DNA of 64,000 bases from DASQGA01 sp963722715 (GCA_963722715.1 CAVROA010000008.1:247686-311685); one strand, 5' to 3'; shown: positions 27,454 through 37,058, numbered from the stretch's first letter. The notes: generated by a model not told the origin, from the sequence alone. Numbers and translations: made by a program.

Positions 27454-30079
27454 GCGACCGCTCGTCTCTGCGGTCGTCATCTTCCTCGACGCCGAGGAGT
27501 TCATCGAGGAGGCGATCGAGAGCGTCTTCGCACAGACCTACGACCGATGGGAGCTCATCCTCGTCGATGACGGCTCGACCGATCGCAGCACCGTGATCGC
27601 GCGAACCTATGCCGAGCGGCATCCCGACCGCGTTTCCTACGTGACGCACCCCGGCAGGGTCAACCGCGGAATGAGCGCATCGCGAAACCGAGGCGTCGAA
27701 GTATCGAGCGGTGAGCTCATTGCTTTTCTCGACGCAGACGACGTCTGGCTTCCGGCCAAGCTTCACGAGCAGGTGACCATTCTCGCGAGCCATCCAGAGG
27801 TGGGCGTGGTCTACGGCCGGACCGAGTGGTGGTACAGCTGGTCCGGCGATTCTGGGACCGGGCCCTCCGATTACCTCTTCGATCCGGCCGTCCCGCTCGA
27901 CTCCGTCATCGCCCCGCCGGCGCTCGTCGTTCCGCTCGTAAGAGACGAGGCGCCGCCCTACACGTGCAGCCTCATGGTCCGCCGGGAGAGCTATGAGCGT
28001 CTCGGGGGCTTCGACGAGACGTTCCGAGGTCTTTTCGAGGACCAGGTGTTCTTCGCCAAGGTTTTCCTCCACGAGCGCGTTTACGTGTCGAGCGCCTGCT
28101 GGGACCGCTACCGGCAGCACGACCAAAGCGCCTGCTCCGTCGGCCTTCGCGAGGCGGAGCTGCACCCGGTCGATCTCAGTCCTGCACACGGTCGCTTCCT
28201 GGAGTGGCTCGACGGCTATCTCGCCAGGCACATCCCTGGCTCCAGTCCCATCCGCACGGCACTCACGGAGGAGCTCGCTCCGTATCGCCACCCGACTGCG
28301 CCGGTCGAGATCCGCGCCGTCGAGCAGGTGGGGAAGGACGCAGCGGCGCTTCTCGGTTGTCATCTCGATTTTCCCGAGATCGGAGCCCTTACGGGAGGGC
28401 ACCGAATCGACTTTCTCGGCTGGGTGCTGGGTCGCGAGAGCCCGGCCGTCGCGATCGAGATCGCCTCAGGCGAGCGCGTCGTCTCGCACGCCGAAGTGCA
28501 GGTTCGCCGACCCGATCTCGTAGCCGCTTTCCCAGACGCGACGGACGTTGATCGCGCGGGCTTCCGGGCCCGGGTGAGCGCCGTCGGGACGGGCGATCTC
28601 GAACTCGTCGTCTGGGCGACTCTCGAGGACGGGAGCCGTGTGCGTCTCGCCGTGGTGCGGACCCGTCGCGCGTGGCGCGAGCAGGATCTTGCTCTCGGAT
28701 CGCCTCTGGTGTCGATCGTCATCGTCGGGAACGCCACGCCGGACGGGCTCCTGATGACGGCACGGAGCATCGAAGCGCAGACCTATCCAAAGATCGAGGT
28801 CGCCGTCTCGGAGCTGGACCCTGCGAGGTGGCCGGGCGAAAGCGTTCCGCTACGCCGAGGTGAGAGTGAAGATCCTTTCGAGGACGCCGTGCGGGCGTCT
28901 CACGGTGAGTTCTTTGCTGTCGTGCAAGCGGGCGCCACGCTCCAGACGAACGCCGTGGAGGTGGGCCTACGGGAGCTCGAGCGAGATCCCGCTCTGCAGA
29001 GCTCATCCGCGGGTGGCGGCGAGACGATCTACCGGCGCACTCTCGCGAAGCTCACCCGGCTGCGAACAGTGAGAGCTCATGCGGGGCTCCCCAAGCGCCA
29101 TCGCGCGGCGATCCTCCTCTACCACCGCGTGGCCGAGCCCGAGGCGGATCCATGGAGACTCGCAGTGGCCCGCGATCGCTTCGCGGAGCAGGTCGAAGTT
29201 CTGCGCGAAGGCTTCAAGCCCATCCCCCTACGCGAGCTTGTCGAGAAGCTCGACGACGGTCTTCCTGAGCGAGCCGTCGCGATCACGTTCGACGACGGCT
29301 ATGCGGATAACCTCGAAAGTGCGGTGCCCCTCCTCGAGCGGGCCGGGTTGCCCGCCACTTTCTTCCTCACCACGGCGATGCTGGGTAAGAACGGGGAGTT
29401 CTGGTGGGACGACCTCGAGCGCATTCTGCTGCGACCTGGGACGTTAGCTTCGCCCGTCCGGCTCCACGTCGCCGGCGTCGAGCGCGAGTGGGAGCTGGGC
29501 GAGGATGCGTACTACGACCCGCAACGTGCGGCCTCATTCAGCACCTGGCGGGCCACGGACTTGCCACCCACGACCCGCCACAGCCTCTATCTCGAGCTCT
29601 ACCAGCTGCTCCGGCCTCTGGAGGACGCGGAGCGCCGCGAGCTCATCGACGAGCTCCTTGTTGCGGCCGGCCTCGCTACCAGCGGACGCGGAGTCAACCG
29701 GATCCTCACGCCTGACGAGGTGGTCACGTTGGGACGCTCCAGCGGTGTCGAGGTCGGCGCCCACACGTCGACCCATCCGCAGTTGTCGGCACTCGGCCCG
29801 ACTGCTCAGCTTCAGGAGATCGAATCGAGCAAAAGGCGCCTGGAGGAGCTGCTCGAATCGCCGGTGTCCGGCTTTGCATATCCCCACGGTGGAACTGATG
29901 CCTACGACCGGAAGAGCGTCTCCGCCGTCCGCGAGGCGGGATTCGAGTTCGCCTGCTCCGCCTTCCAGGGCGCTGTCTTTCGCGCCAGCCCCCGCTTCGA
30001 GCTCCCGAGGTTTCTCGTCGAGGACTGGAGCGGCGAGGAGCTTGCGCGTCGGCTCGAGGCGCTGCTTGCCCCGCCGTGA
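27446..30079 (+). CDS. GT2-GW/RPD module-degenerate GT2-polysaccharide deacetylase fusion
   Basis: 877 residues. Residues 1-~290 form a canonical GT2 (VDDGSTDRS at 40-48, DADD 96-99, GLFEDQVFF). Residues ~318-408 form a GW/RPD module (FLGWVLGRESPAVAIEI, VRRPDLVAAFPDATDVD). Residues ~420-530 resemble a shrunken GT2 (PLVSIVIVGNATPDGL) without metal-site residues. From ~550 a CE4/NodB deacetylase follows, with ITFDDGYADN (613-622) and the metal ligands His773 and His777 (HTSTHP). The enzyme probably adds a HexNAc-type sugar and de-N-acetylates it on the same glycan (inference). GTG 27446 overlaps the previous stop. Confidence 0.85.
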   Translation: MPERPLVSAVVIFLDAEEFIEEAIESVFAQTYDRWELILVDDGSTDRSTVIARTYAERHPDRVSYVTHPGRVNRGMSASRNRGVEVSSGELIAFLDADDVWLPAKLHEQVTILASHPEVGVVYGRTEWWYSWSGDSGTGPSDYLFDPAVPLDSVIAPPALVVPLVRDEAPPYTCSLMVRRESYERLGGFDETFRGLFEDQVFFAKVFLHERVYVSSACWDRYRQHDQSACSVGLREAELHPVDLSPAHGRFLEWLDGYLARHIPGSSPIRTALTEELAPYRHPTAPVEIRAVEQVGKDAAALLGCHLDFPEIGALTGGHRIDFLGWVLGRESPAVAIEIASGERVVSHAEVQVRRPDLVAAFPDATDVDRAGFRARVSAVGTGDLELVVWATLEDGSRVRLAVVRTRRAWREQDLALGSPLVSIVIVGNATPDGLLMTARSIEAQTYPKIEVAVSELDPARWPGESVPLRRGESEDPFEDAVRASHGEFFAVVQAGATLQTNAVEVGLRELERDPALQSSSAGGGETIYRRTLAKLTRLRTVRAHAGLPKRHRAAILLYHRVAEPEADPWRLAVARDRFAEQVEVLREGFKPIPLRELVEKLDDGLPERAVAITFDDGYADNLESAVPLLERAGLPATFFLTTAMLGKNGEFWWDDLERILLRPGTLASPVRLHVAGVEREWELGEDAYYDPQRAASFSTWRATDLPPTTRHSLYLELYQLLRPLEDAERRELIDELLVAAGLATSGRGVNRILTPDEVVTLGRSSGVEVGAHTSTHPQLSALGPTAQLQEIESSKRRLEELLESPVSGFAYPHGGTDAYDRKSVSAVREAGFEFACSAFQGAVFRASPRFELPRFLVEDWSGEELARRLEALLAPP

Positions 30080-31236
30080 CCGTCGCCATCGTCGCGGGGG
30101 CGCTTGGCAACAAGCCGGGAAACGGAGGCGAGGCATGGGTCCGGCTCTCGTGGGTGCTCGGCCTCGCGAGGCTCGGCGTCGACGTCTGGCTCATTGAGGA
30201 GATCGCAGAGGACGCCTGCGTCGACGGAAACGGGGGTCTGACCTCGTTCGAGGAGTCGGCGAATCTGGCCTGGTTCCGGCGCGTCACCGAGGGATTCGGA
30301 CTGGAGGAGCGCTCGGCCCTTCTCCTGGCGGGCGGGTCGGCCACCAGCGGGCCGGACCTTCGTGAGCTCGCCGACGTGGCCTCTCAGGCAGACGTTCTCT
30401 TCAACCTGAGCGGGAACCTTCGAGTCGAGCCACTCTTCAGCGCCCCACGTCGACGCGTATACGTGGATCTCGATCCCGGCTACACACAGTTCTGGCACGC
30501 TGACGGCTCCGACGGAGCGAGACTCGCGGGTCACGACGTCTTTCTGACCGTGGGACTGAACATCGGAGGCCGGGGCTGCACCGTTCCGACCGGCGGGATC
30601 CCTTGGCAGCCGATCCGGCCGCCGGTGGTCCTCGAGGAGTGGCCGCTTGCGCCCGCCGACGATCCTGCTCGCTTTACGACGGTTGCGAGCTGGCGGGGTT
30701 CCTATGGCCGCATCGAGCATGACGGCCGCGTCTACGGCCTCAAGGCACACGAGTTCCGCCGTTTCGCTGAGCTTCCGCGCTTGTCCTCCGGCTCGTTCGA
30801 GATCGCACTCGACATCCATGCCGCCGACCGATCCGACCTCGAGCTGCTGCGCGGCAACGGGTGGCGCATCACCGATCCCCGCTCGGTCGCCGGCGATCCA
30901 ATGGCGTACCGGCGCTACGTCCAGGACTCGGGTGCGGAGTTTTCGGTCGCCCAGGGCATTTACGTCGAGACGATGAGTGGCTGGGTCAGCGACCGAACAG
31001 CCTGCTATCTCGCTTCGGGGAAGCCAGCGCTCGTGCAAGACACTGGCCCCAGTGAAACGCTTTCCTCAGGCGAGGGAGTAGTGACGTTTCGGACGCCAGA
31101 GGAAGCTGTGTTAGGAGCTGCGCAGATTCTTCGGGACTACACCGCACATTCGGAGGCGGCGAGAGCGAGTGCTGTGCAGGACTTCGACTCGGACAAGGTG
31201 CTGGGCGACATACTCGATTCGGTTTGCGACCGATGA
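30076..31236 (+). CDS. CgeB-like GT-B glycosyltransferase paralogue
   Basis: 386 residues, intact, so the best reference copy of this local family. N-terminal AIVAGALGNKPGNGGEAW, then VYVDLDPGYTQFWH, VPTGGIPWQPIRPPVVLEEW, KAHEFRRFAELPR, WVSDRTACYLASGKPALVQD, a helix DYTAHSEAARASAV and FDSDKVLGDILDSV. The invariant SDRxxCYLASGKP segment sits where GT-B enzymes bind the donor, but no experimental relative is recalled. It overlaps the deacetylase fusion by 4 bp and the next paralogue by 4 bp. Confidence 0.72.
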   Translation: MTVAIVAGALGNKPGNGGEAWVRLSWVLGLARLGVDVWLIEEIAEDACVDGNGGLTSFEESANLAWFRRVTEGFGLEERSALLLAGGSATSGPDLRELADVASQADVLFNLSGNLRVEPLFSAPRRRVYVDLDPGYTQFWHADGSDGARLAGHDVFLTVGLNIGGRGCTVPTGGIPWQPIRPPVVLEEWPLAPADDPARFTTVASWRGSYGRIEHDGRVYGLKAHEFRRFAELPRLSSGSFEIALDIHAADRSDLELLRGNGWRITDPRSVAGDPMAYRRYVQDSGAEFSVAQGIYVETMSGWVSDRTACYLASGKPALVQDTGPSETLSSGEGVVTFRTPEEAVLGAAQILRDYTAHSEAARASAVQDFDSDKVLGDILDSVCDR

Positions 31237-32404
31237 AGTCCCACGAACCACCGGCGTCCGGAGGGTAGCGATCGCTGTTCGGAGCGCGTCCCTTCGAATC
31301 GTCCTCACCGGCATGGTCGCCGGCACGCCAGGTCACGGTGGCGCCACGTGGTCTGTGCTCCAGTATCTGCTCGGGTTCCGGCGCCTCGGCCATGACGTCT
31401 TTCTCGTCGAGCCGGTTCGCGAAGCGGGCCCGGAGACGCTTGACTACTTCGCCCGCGTCGTCGGGGATTTCGGTCTAGAGGACCGAGCCGCGCTGTTGCT
31501 CGGGGGCACTGATGAGACGGTGGGCACCGAAAATAGGCAGGTTCGCAAGTTCGCCGAGAGCTCCGACGTCCTCATCAACGTCAGCGGCATGCTTCGCGAT
31601 CCGCGCCTGACGGAGCCGATCGGGAGCCGGGTTTACCTCGACCTCGACCCCGCGTTCAATCAACTCTGGCACGACGACGGGATCGACGTTGGGTTCGCGG
31701 GGCACACACACTTCGTGACCGTGGGTCAGGCGCTCGGGCGCACGAGCTGTCCCGTCCCGACCGGGGGGATCGAGTGGATTCCGACGGCTCAGCCGGTTGT
31801 TCTCGATGACTGGCCCGTCGCCGACGAGCTCGAGTACGAGGGGCTCACGACGGTCGCCAACTGGCGCGGATACGGCTCGGTCGAGCACGACGGCGTCCAC
31901 TACGGGCAGAAGGCGCACTCCTTCCGTCGCTTCTTCGAGCTGCCTCGCAGGACAGATGTTCCCGTCTTCGCTGGGCTTGCGATCCATCCGGACGAGCGCG
32001 AGGATCTCGTGGCGCTTCGGGAGAATGGCTGGAGGCTCATCGACCCGGACGAGGCCGCCGGTACGCCGGACCGGTATCGCCGGTTCGTCCGTGGCTCGTG
32101 GGCGGAGCTCGGGATCGCCAAGTCCGGCTACGTCGCCTCGAGGTGTGGCTGGTTCAGCGACCGGAGCGTCTGCTACCTGGCCTCAGGCCGGCCGGTTCTC
32201 GCACAGGAGACAGGGTTCAGCGATTTCCTTCCGACCGGAGAAGGCCTAATGGCGTTCGAGACCGTCGACGACGTGCTGGGCGGGGTGGAGGAGCTCCGCC
32301 GGGACTACGAGGGACACCGCCGCTCTGCGAGGGCGATCGCGGAGGACGTCTTCGACTCCGACAAGGTCCTGTCGCGCCTCCTCGACGCGGTCGGGGGAAG
32401 CTGA
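31233..32404 (+). CDS. CgeB-like GT-B glycosyltransferase paralogue (one frameshift at start)
   Basis: About 390 residues, neighbour and paralogue of the 30076 gene: VLTGMVAGTPGHGGATW, VLQYLLGFRRLGHDVFLVE, VYLDLDPAFNQLWH, VPTGGIEWIPTAQPVVLDDW, WFSDRSVCYLASGRPVLAQE and DVFDSDKVLSRLLDAV. The ATG at 31233 overlaps the upstream stop but is out of frame with the body; restoring one G in the run near 31262 joins them. Without that, translation would have to begin at ATG 31313 inside the first strand. Confidence 0.7.
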
Positions 32405-33298
32405 ATGCGCGAGACCCTCGAGCAAATCTTCGGGCCTATCCGCGAGCTGGAGCACCGCCCGTATGCATACCGCACGAGCTTCCCGCTCGAGGAAGTCCGC
32501 CTCTTGCTCGACGACGGGCGCGAGGTGAGCGTAATCGTCAAGAGCCTTGGGCGGGAGGGACTCGAAGAGAAGGCGCGACTGGCCAAGCCAGAGTTTCTCC
32601 ACGATCCCGTGCGCGAAATCCTGGTCTACACGGAGGTCCTGGCAGGCCGAGAGCTCGGAACCCCGCACTGCTACGGGTCGATCGCGGAGGTCGAGGGCGA
32701 CCGCTATCTCCTGTTTCTCGAGAAGGTCGACGGGGTCGAGCTCTGGCAGATCGGCGAGCTCGTGGCCTGGGAGAAGGCGGCCAGATGGGCGGCCCACCTG
32801 CACGCCGAGCTGAAGCCGGCCGCTTCGCCTCACCTCATTCGCTACAGCGCGGATTTTCTTCGCTCCTGGATCGATCGTGCCGTGGAGTTTGCGGGGGGCC
32901 CCGAGCTCCTGCGGATCTCCTCGCGCTACGACACTGTCGTCGAGCGACTTGCGGCGTTGCCGGCTGTGTTCGTGCACGGCGAGCTCTACGCGTCGAACGT
33001 TCTGGTCGGGCCGGGGCTCCGCATCTGTCCCGTCGACTGGGAGATGGCGGGAATCGGCCCGGGCGTTCTCGACCTCGCGGCGCTCGTGTCGGCCTGGGGC
33101 GACGAGGAAGCTGCCCGGCTCGCGCGGGCGTATCACGACGTGCTTCCCGGGACTTTCGAGCCGGCGGACCTCGACTGCGCACGGCTGCATCTAGCCGTCC
33201 AGTGGCTCGGCTGGTCGCGAGACTGGACTCCTCCGCAGGAGCATGCGACTGACTGGTTGGGCGAGGCTGCGTCGGCGGCAGATCGCGTGGGTCTATGA
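32405..33298 (+). CDS. aminoglycoside phosphotransferase (APH)-family kinase-like protein
   Basis: 297 residues. The catalytic loop is VFVHGELYASNVLV and the metal loop VDWEMAGIGPGVLDLAAL, the Brenner and DFG-equivalent motifs of the APH/choline-kinase fold. The N-lobe has VSVIVKSLG, a possible ATP-binding Lys. In a glycan cluster the substrate is more likely a sugar or lipid alcohol than an antibiotic (inference). It starts directly after the upstream stop and overlaps the deacetylase gene by 4 bp. Confidence 0.78.
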   Translation: MRETLEQIFGPIRELEHRPYAYRTSFPLEEVRLLLDDGREVSVIVKSLGREGLEEKARLAKPEFLHDPVREILVYTEVLAGRELGTPHCYGSIAEVEGDRYLLFLEKVDGVELWQIGELVAWEKAARWAAHLHAELKPAASPHLIRYSADFLRSWIDRAVEFAGGPELLRISSRYDTVVERLAALPAVFVHGELYASNVLVGPGLRICPVDWEMAGIGPGVLDLAALVSAWGDEEAARLARAYHDVLPGTFEPADLDCARLHLAVQWLGWSRDWTPPQEHATDWLGEAASAADRVGL

Positions 33299-34017
33299 CG
33301 CGGGCGCTGATCGTAAACGCGGACGACCTGGGGCGGAGTTCCGGAATCAATCGAGGCATCAGGATTGCCCACGAGCGCGGCATTGTCACAAGCGCAAGCC
33401 TGATGGTCCGTTTGCCGGCGGCACGGGAGGCCGCGGCCTACGCGCGGGGGCTTCCCCAGCTGAGCCTGGGCCTGCACGTCGACCTGGCGGAATGGGCTTA
33501 TCTGGACGGCGCCTGGGAGCCACTCTACGAGGTCGTCCCGCGCTACGACCCGATGCAGGTCGAGGGCGAAGTTGGCCGACAGCTCGCCGCCTTCCGGGAG
33601 CTCAGCGGAGGGGACCCGACGCACCTGGACTCGCACCAGCATCTCCACCGCGAGGAGCCCCTACGTTCCGTGCTCGCCGAGCTCGCTCGCGAACTGGACG
33701 TGCCACTTCGCTCGGTTAGCTCGAACGTCCACTATTGCGGGGAGTTCTACGGCCAGACCGCAACGGGCGAAAGCTTGCCCGAGTTGATTACAGCCGAAGC
33801 TCTCCTCGCGATCTTCGAAGCCCTTCCAGACGGCACGACCGAGCTAGGTTGTCATCCGGCCGAAGCCAACGACGCGGACTCGGTCTATGGCGCTGAGCGG
33901 CAGATCGAGCTTCGAACACTCTGCGACCCGCGCGTCCGGACAACGCTGGATGAGGTTGGAATTCAACTTCGCTCCTTCCACGGCATTCGCTATTCAGCCT
34001 CGGCGCAACCAGGCTGA
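33295..34017 (+). CDS. ChbG/YdjC-family carbohydrate deacetylase
   Basis: 240 residues. Metal-site motifs of the family are present: IVNADDLGRSSGINRGI near the N-terminus (Asp10/Asp11), GLHVDLAEWAYLDG, THLDSHQHLHREEPL and TELGCHPAEAND. YdjC proteins remove acetyl groups from N-acetyl sugars, for example diacetylchitobiose. As the last gene of the rightward run it would be the second deacetylase of the cluster, after the CE4 domain. Length is typical. ATG 33295 overlaps the kinase stop. Confidence 0.85.
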   Translation: MTRALIVNADDLGRSSGINRGIRIAHERGIVTSASLMVRLPAAREAAAYARGLPQLSLGLHVDLAEWAYLDGAWEPLYEVVPRYDPMQVEGEVGRQLAAFRELSGGDPTHLDSHQHLHREEPLRSVLAELARELDVPLRSVSSNVHYCGEFYGQTATGESLPELITAEALLAIFEALPDGTTELGCHPAEANDADSVYGAERQIELRTLCDPRVRTTLDEVGIQLRSFHGIRYSASAQPG

Positions 34018-34098
34018 TGGCGATCGCCCTTATCCAAGGCGGGTTAGCCACCGGCTGCAGGCACGTTTGCAGTTCTCGACCGACCACCGTGGCTGCCG

Positions 34099-34321
34099 CT
34101 ACCCACTGCGCCCGCCCGAGTTCCGGCTCGCCGCATCAAGACGTGTCGCGATCTGCTCCAGTCGTGCGAGACGGCGGTCAACCCCCTGCCAACCTGTGTC
34201 GTATTGGCTCGACAAGTACGGCGAGGTCCTGGAGGCGATCGTGGCGCTCTTCGGCGCCCTCCTGCTTGATGTCTCGAACCGACGCGGCGAGCTCTTCCAG
34301 GATGTCCGACAGCCTCTGCAT
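34099..34321 (-). pseudogene. possible small helical protein, frameshifted
   Basis: From ATG 34321 the minus strand encodes a helical run (MQRLSDILEELAASVRDI, then EERHDRLQDLAVLVE). In a second frame it continues TGWQGVDRRLARLEQI and ATRLDAAS to a stop at 34099. The two halves together look like a short coiled-coil actinobacterial hypothetical with one indel near 34215. Function unknown. Confidence 0.35.
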
Positions 34322-34772
34322 GACTTCCCAATTGAGGTCGGGTGATCCGGCGGTACCGTTCGAGCGGGCCGCTGGTGACGTTGTAGGCTCACGACCCGAC
34401 CCGACGTCGACGATCCATCGACGCCGCGACGGGGCAGGTGAGCGACGTCGTCAGAGTCGGCGCGAGCCCGTCCGCGGTCACGATCCTCGGCGGAGACCTG
34501 TGGACGACTACGCTCGCGCCGCTCGGCAGTCACCGCGGAGGCACTCTGCGGATCAACTCCTCTCCTCTCGGATTTGCCGTCGATCCGGCGGACGCGTACA
34601 GACGCCCGAGATGAACCCGGAGGGACGCTGGAATCCGGCGCCCACCCGATTGGTTGGCCCTGCTCTAGCCCAATGAACCGTTGACTCCACGCACCCGTTC
34701 CTATTCAATCGAAGGCGCGGGTGCCAGAGGCTTGGCATCTTGCGCTACTGCGGCCAGGGAGACGATGGCGGG
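34322..34772. other. intergenic stretch, nothing recognised
   Basis: About 450 bp between the small helical ORF and the sugar dehydrogenase gene. Open frames here do not resemble proteins and no hairpin or promoter stands out. It marks the end of the tightly overlapping glycan cluster. Confidence 0.4.
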
Positions 34773-37058
34773 ATGAAACCCCGCACGGTGAGCGTCGTTG
34801 CACGACCCGACACGTTCAGGCGGAAGAGGCGTCAACCGGGCGGTGTGCGGTCGCACGGGGTCCTTTCGTGCGGGAATGCGTTTTTCACTGCGCTCATGGC
34901 CACGCTGGCGGTGACTTTGCTGGCCTTGGCAGTCGCTCCGCCGGCACAGCCGGCTACCTTGCCCTCAGGGTTCAGCGAGAAGACGGTCTTCACGGGTTTG
35001 AACCAGCCGACAGGTGTGCGCTTCTCACCGGACGGCCGGGTTTTCGTCGCCGAGAAAAGTGGGCTCATCAAGGAGTTCGACAGCCTGACGGATACCACGC
35101 CGCGGGTTTATGCCGACCTGCGCACGAACGTCCATGACTACTGGGATCGTGGACTGCTCGGTTTTGCCCTGGATCCCAGCTTCCCGACGAAGAACGTGAT
35201 GTACGCGCTCTACACCTACGACGCACCCATTGGCGGCACTGCACCGGTTTACAACGACAATTGCCTTGACCCCACCGGCGCGGGCTGCAAGGTCAGCGGG
35301 CGATTGTCGCGCATCCTCTCCGACGGTTCAGAACAGGTGATGATCGAGGATTGGTGCCAGCAGTACCCAAGTCACTCCATCGGCTCGCTGGCCTTCGGAC
35401 CCGACGGGAACCTCTATGTGAGCGGCGGAGACGGTGCCAGCTTCAATTGGGTGGACTATGGACAGGGCGGCGGCTCACTCGACCGCTGCGTCGACCCCGT
35501 GAACGAGGGCGGCGCCCTTCGCAGCCAGGACATGCGCACCTTGTCCGACCCGACCACGCTCGACGGCGCGCTGCTGCGCATCGATCCCGACACGGGCGCG
35601 GGCGCCGCCGGCAACCCTTTCGCGAGCAGCACCGACGCGAACGCGAGGCGGATCATCGCCTACGGGTTGCGCAACCCCTTCCGGATCACGTTCAGGCCGG
35701 GCACCAGCGAGCTTTGGGCCGGTGACGTCGGCTGGGGCGAGTGGGAGGAAATCAACAGAGTTACCGACGCTACCGACGCCACCGCCGAGAACTTCGGCTG
35801 GCCCTGCTACGAGGGCGACCCGCGCCAGCCCGGCTACGACGCCCAGAATCTCACGATCTGCGAGACCCTGTACGGGCAGAGCAACGCCGTCACTGCTCCC
35901 TACTACACCTACCGGCACTCCGACCAAGTCATTCCGAGCGAATCCTGTCCCATAGGCGGCTCGGCGATCGCCGGGTTGTCGTTCTCGTTCTACACCGGCG
36001 GCCCCTACCCATCCGAATACGACGGCGCGTTGTTCTTCGCCGACTACACCCGCAAATGCATCTGGGCAATGGAAAAGGGCGGCACCATCCTGCCGAGCCC
36101 GTCGAACATCAAGGGCTTCGTGGGCGGCGCAGCCAACCCCGTCGATCTGCAAGTCGGGCCCGACGGCATGCTGTACTACGTCGACATCGGCGGAGGCAGC
36201 ATTCGGCGCATCGAATACACGGCCGCCGTCAACCAGCCGCCCCTCGCGGTCGCCACGGCGAACCCGACAGGCGGTGACGTCGGCACCACTGTCAGCTTCG
36301 ACGGCTCCGCCTCGAGCGACCCGAACGGCGATCCGCTCTCCTATGCATGGGATCTCGATGGCGACGGCGCCTTCGATGACTCCACCACGGCCACGACCAC
36401 GTGGACATACAACGCCGCCGGCACCTTCCGCGTCTCGCTGCAAGTGAGCGATGGCCGAGGCGCAACCGCGACCGACGCCGTCACGATCGGGATAGGGCTC
36501 CCAACAGTGGCGATCGCGAACCCGACCACGTCGCTGCGCTGGGCGGTGGGCGACACGGTCTCGTTCTCCGGCTCCGCGACCGACAACCAAGGCGCCCCAA
36601 TCTCTTCTTCGAACATGACCTGGAAGCTCGTGCTCAAACATGGGGCCTGTCCCGACTGCCACGACCACTTCCTGCAGACCTACAGCGGCGTAAGCAGCGG
36701 CAGCTTCAATGCCCCGGACCACGACTATCCCTCCGAGCTAGAGCTCACCCTCACGGCCACCGACGCCGCCGGTCTCAGCAACAGTACGAGCATTCCGCTG
36801 CTGCCGAGAACCACCACACTGACGTTTCAGACGAACCCGACGGGACTGAAACTGACCTTCAACGGCGTCAATGCCACCGCGCCCTTCTCCCGCACGGTGA
36901 TCGTGGGGTCGACCAACTCGGTCATTGCCGTCTCACCACAAACCCTGCGCGGTAGGCAGGTGTTTCGGTCCTGGACAGATGGAGTGACCACGGCGACCCG
37001 AACGATCATCGCTCCGACGAGCGCCGTGACCTACACGGCCACATTTTCCAAGAAGTAA
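34773..37058 (+). CDS. secreted PQQ-dependent sugar dehydrogenase (GSDH/YliI type) with PKD domain
   Basis: 761 residues. A signal sequence (FFTALMATLAVTLLALAVAP) is followed by a six-bladed propeller of the glucose/sorbosone dehydrogenase type: PTGVRFSPDGRVFVAEKSG, DRGLLGFALDPSF, HSIGSLAFGPDGNLYVSGGD, YGLRNPFRITFRPG and GDVGWGEWEEINR. A PKD domain follows (FDGSASSDPNGDPLSYAWDL) and then a ~200-residue Ig-like tail. Cysteine-rich loops (CLDPTGAGC, CQQ) suggest disulphides. Oxidises an aldose or polyol outside the cell if PQQ is available. ATG 34773 is preferred; 34740 is possible. Confidence 0.85.
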   Translation: MKPRTVSVVARPDTFRRKRRQPGGVRSHGVLSCGNAFFTALMATLAVTLLALAVAPPAQPATLPSGFSEKTVFTGLNQPTGVRFSPDGRVFVAEKSGLIKEFDSLTDTTPRVYADLRTNVHDYWDRGLLGFALDPSFPTKNVMYALYTYDAPIGGTAPVYNDNCLDPTGAGCKVSGRLSRILSDGSEQVMIEDWCQQYPSHSIGSLAFGPDGNLYVSGGDGASFNWVDYGQGGGSLDRCVDPVNEGGALRSQDMRTLSDPTTLDGALLRIDPDTGAGAAGNPFASSTDANARRIIAYGLRNPFRITFRPGTSELWAGDVGWGEWEEINRVTDATDATAENFGWPCYEGDPRQPGYDAQNLTICETLYGQSNAVTAPYYTYRHSDQVIPSESCPIGGSAIAGLSFSFYTGGPYPSEYDGALFFADYTRKCIWAMEKGGTILPSPSNIKGFVGGAANPVDLQVGPDGMLYYVDIGGGSIRRIEYTAAVNQPPLAVATANPTGGDVGTTVSFDGSASSDPNGDPLSYAWDLDGDGAFDDSTTATTTWTYNAAGTFRVSLQVSDGRGATATDAVTIGIGLPTVAIANPTTSLRWAVGDTVSFSGSATDNQGAPISSSNMTWKLVLKHGACPDCHDHFLQTYSGVSSGSFNAPDHDYPSELELTLTATDAAGLSNSTSIPLLPRTTTLTFQTNPTGLKLTFNGVNATAPFSRTVIVGSTNSVIAVSPQTLRGRQVFRSWTDGVTTATRTIIAPTSAVTYTATFSKK

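Noticed and set aside
32405..33298. Aminoglycoside resistance gene
   Set aside because: Only the general APH kinase fold is supported; the context is glycan synthesis.
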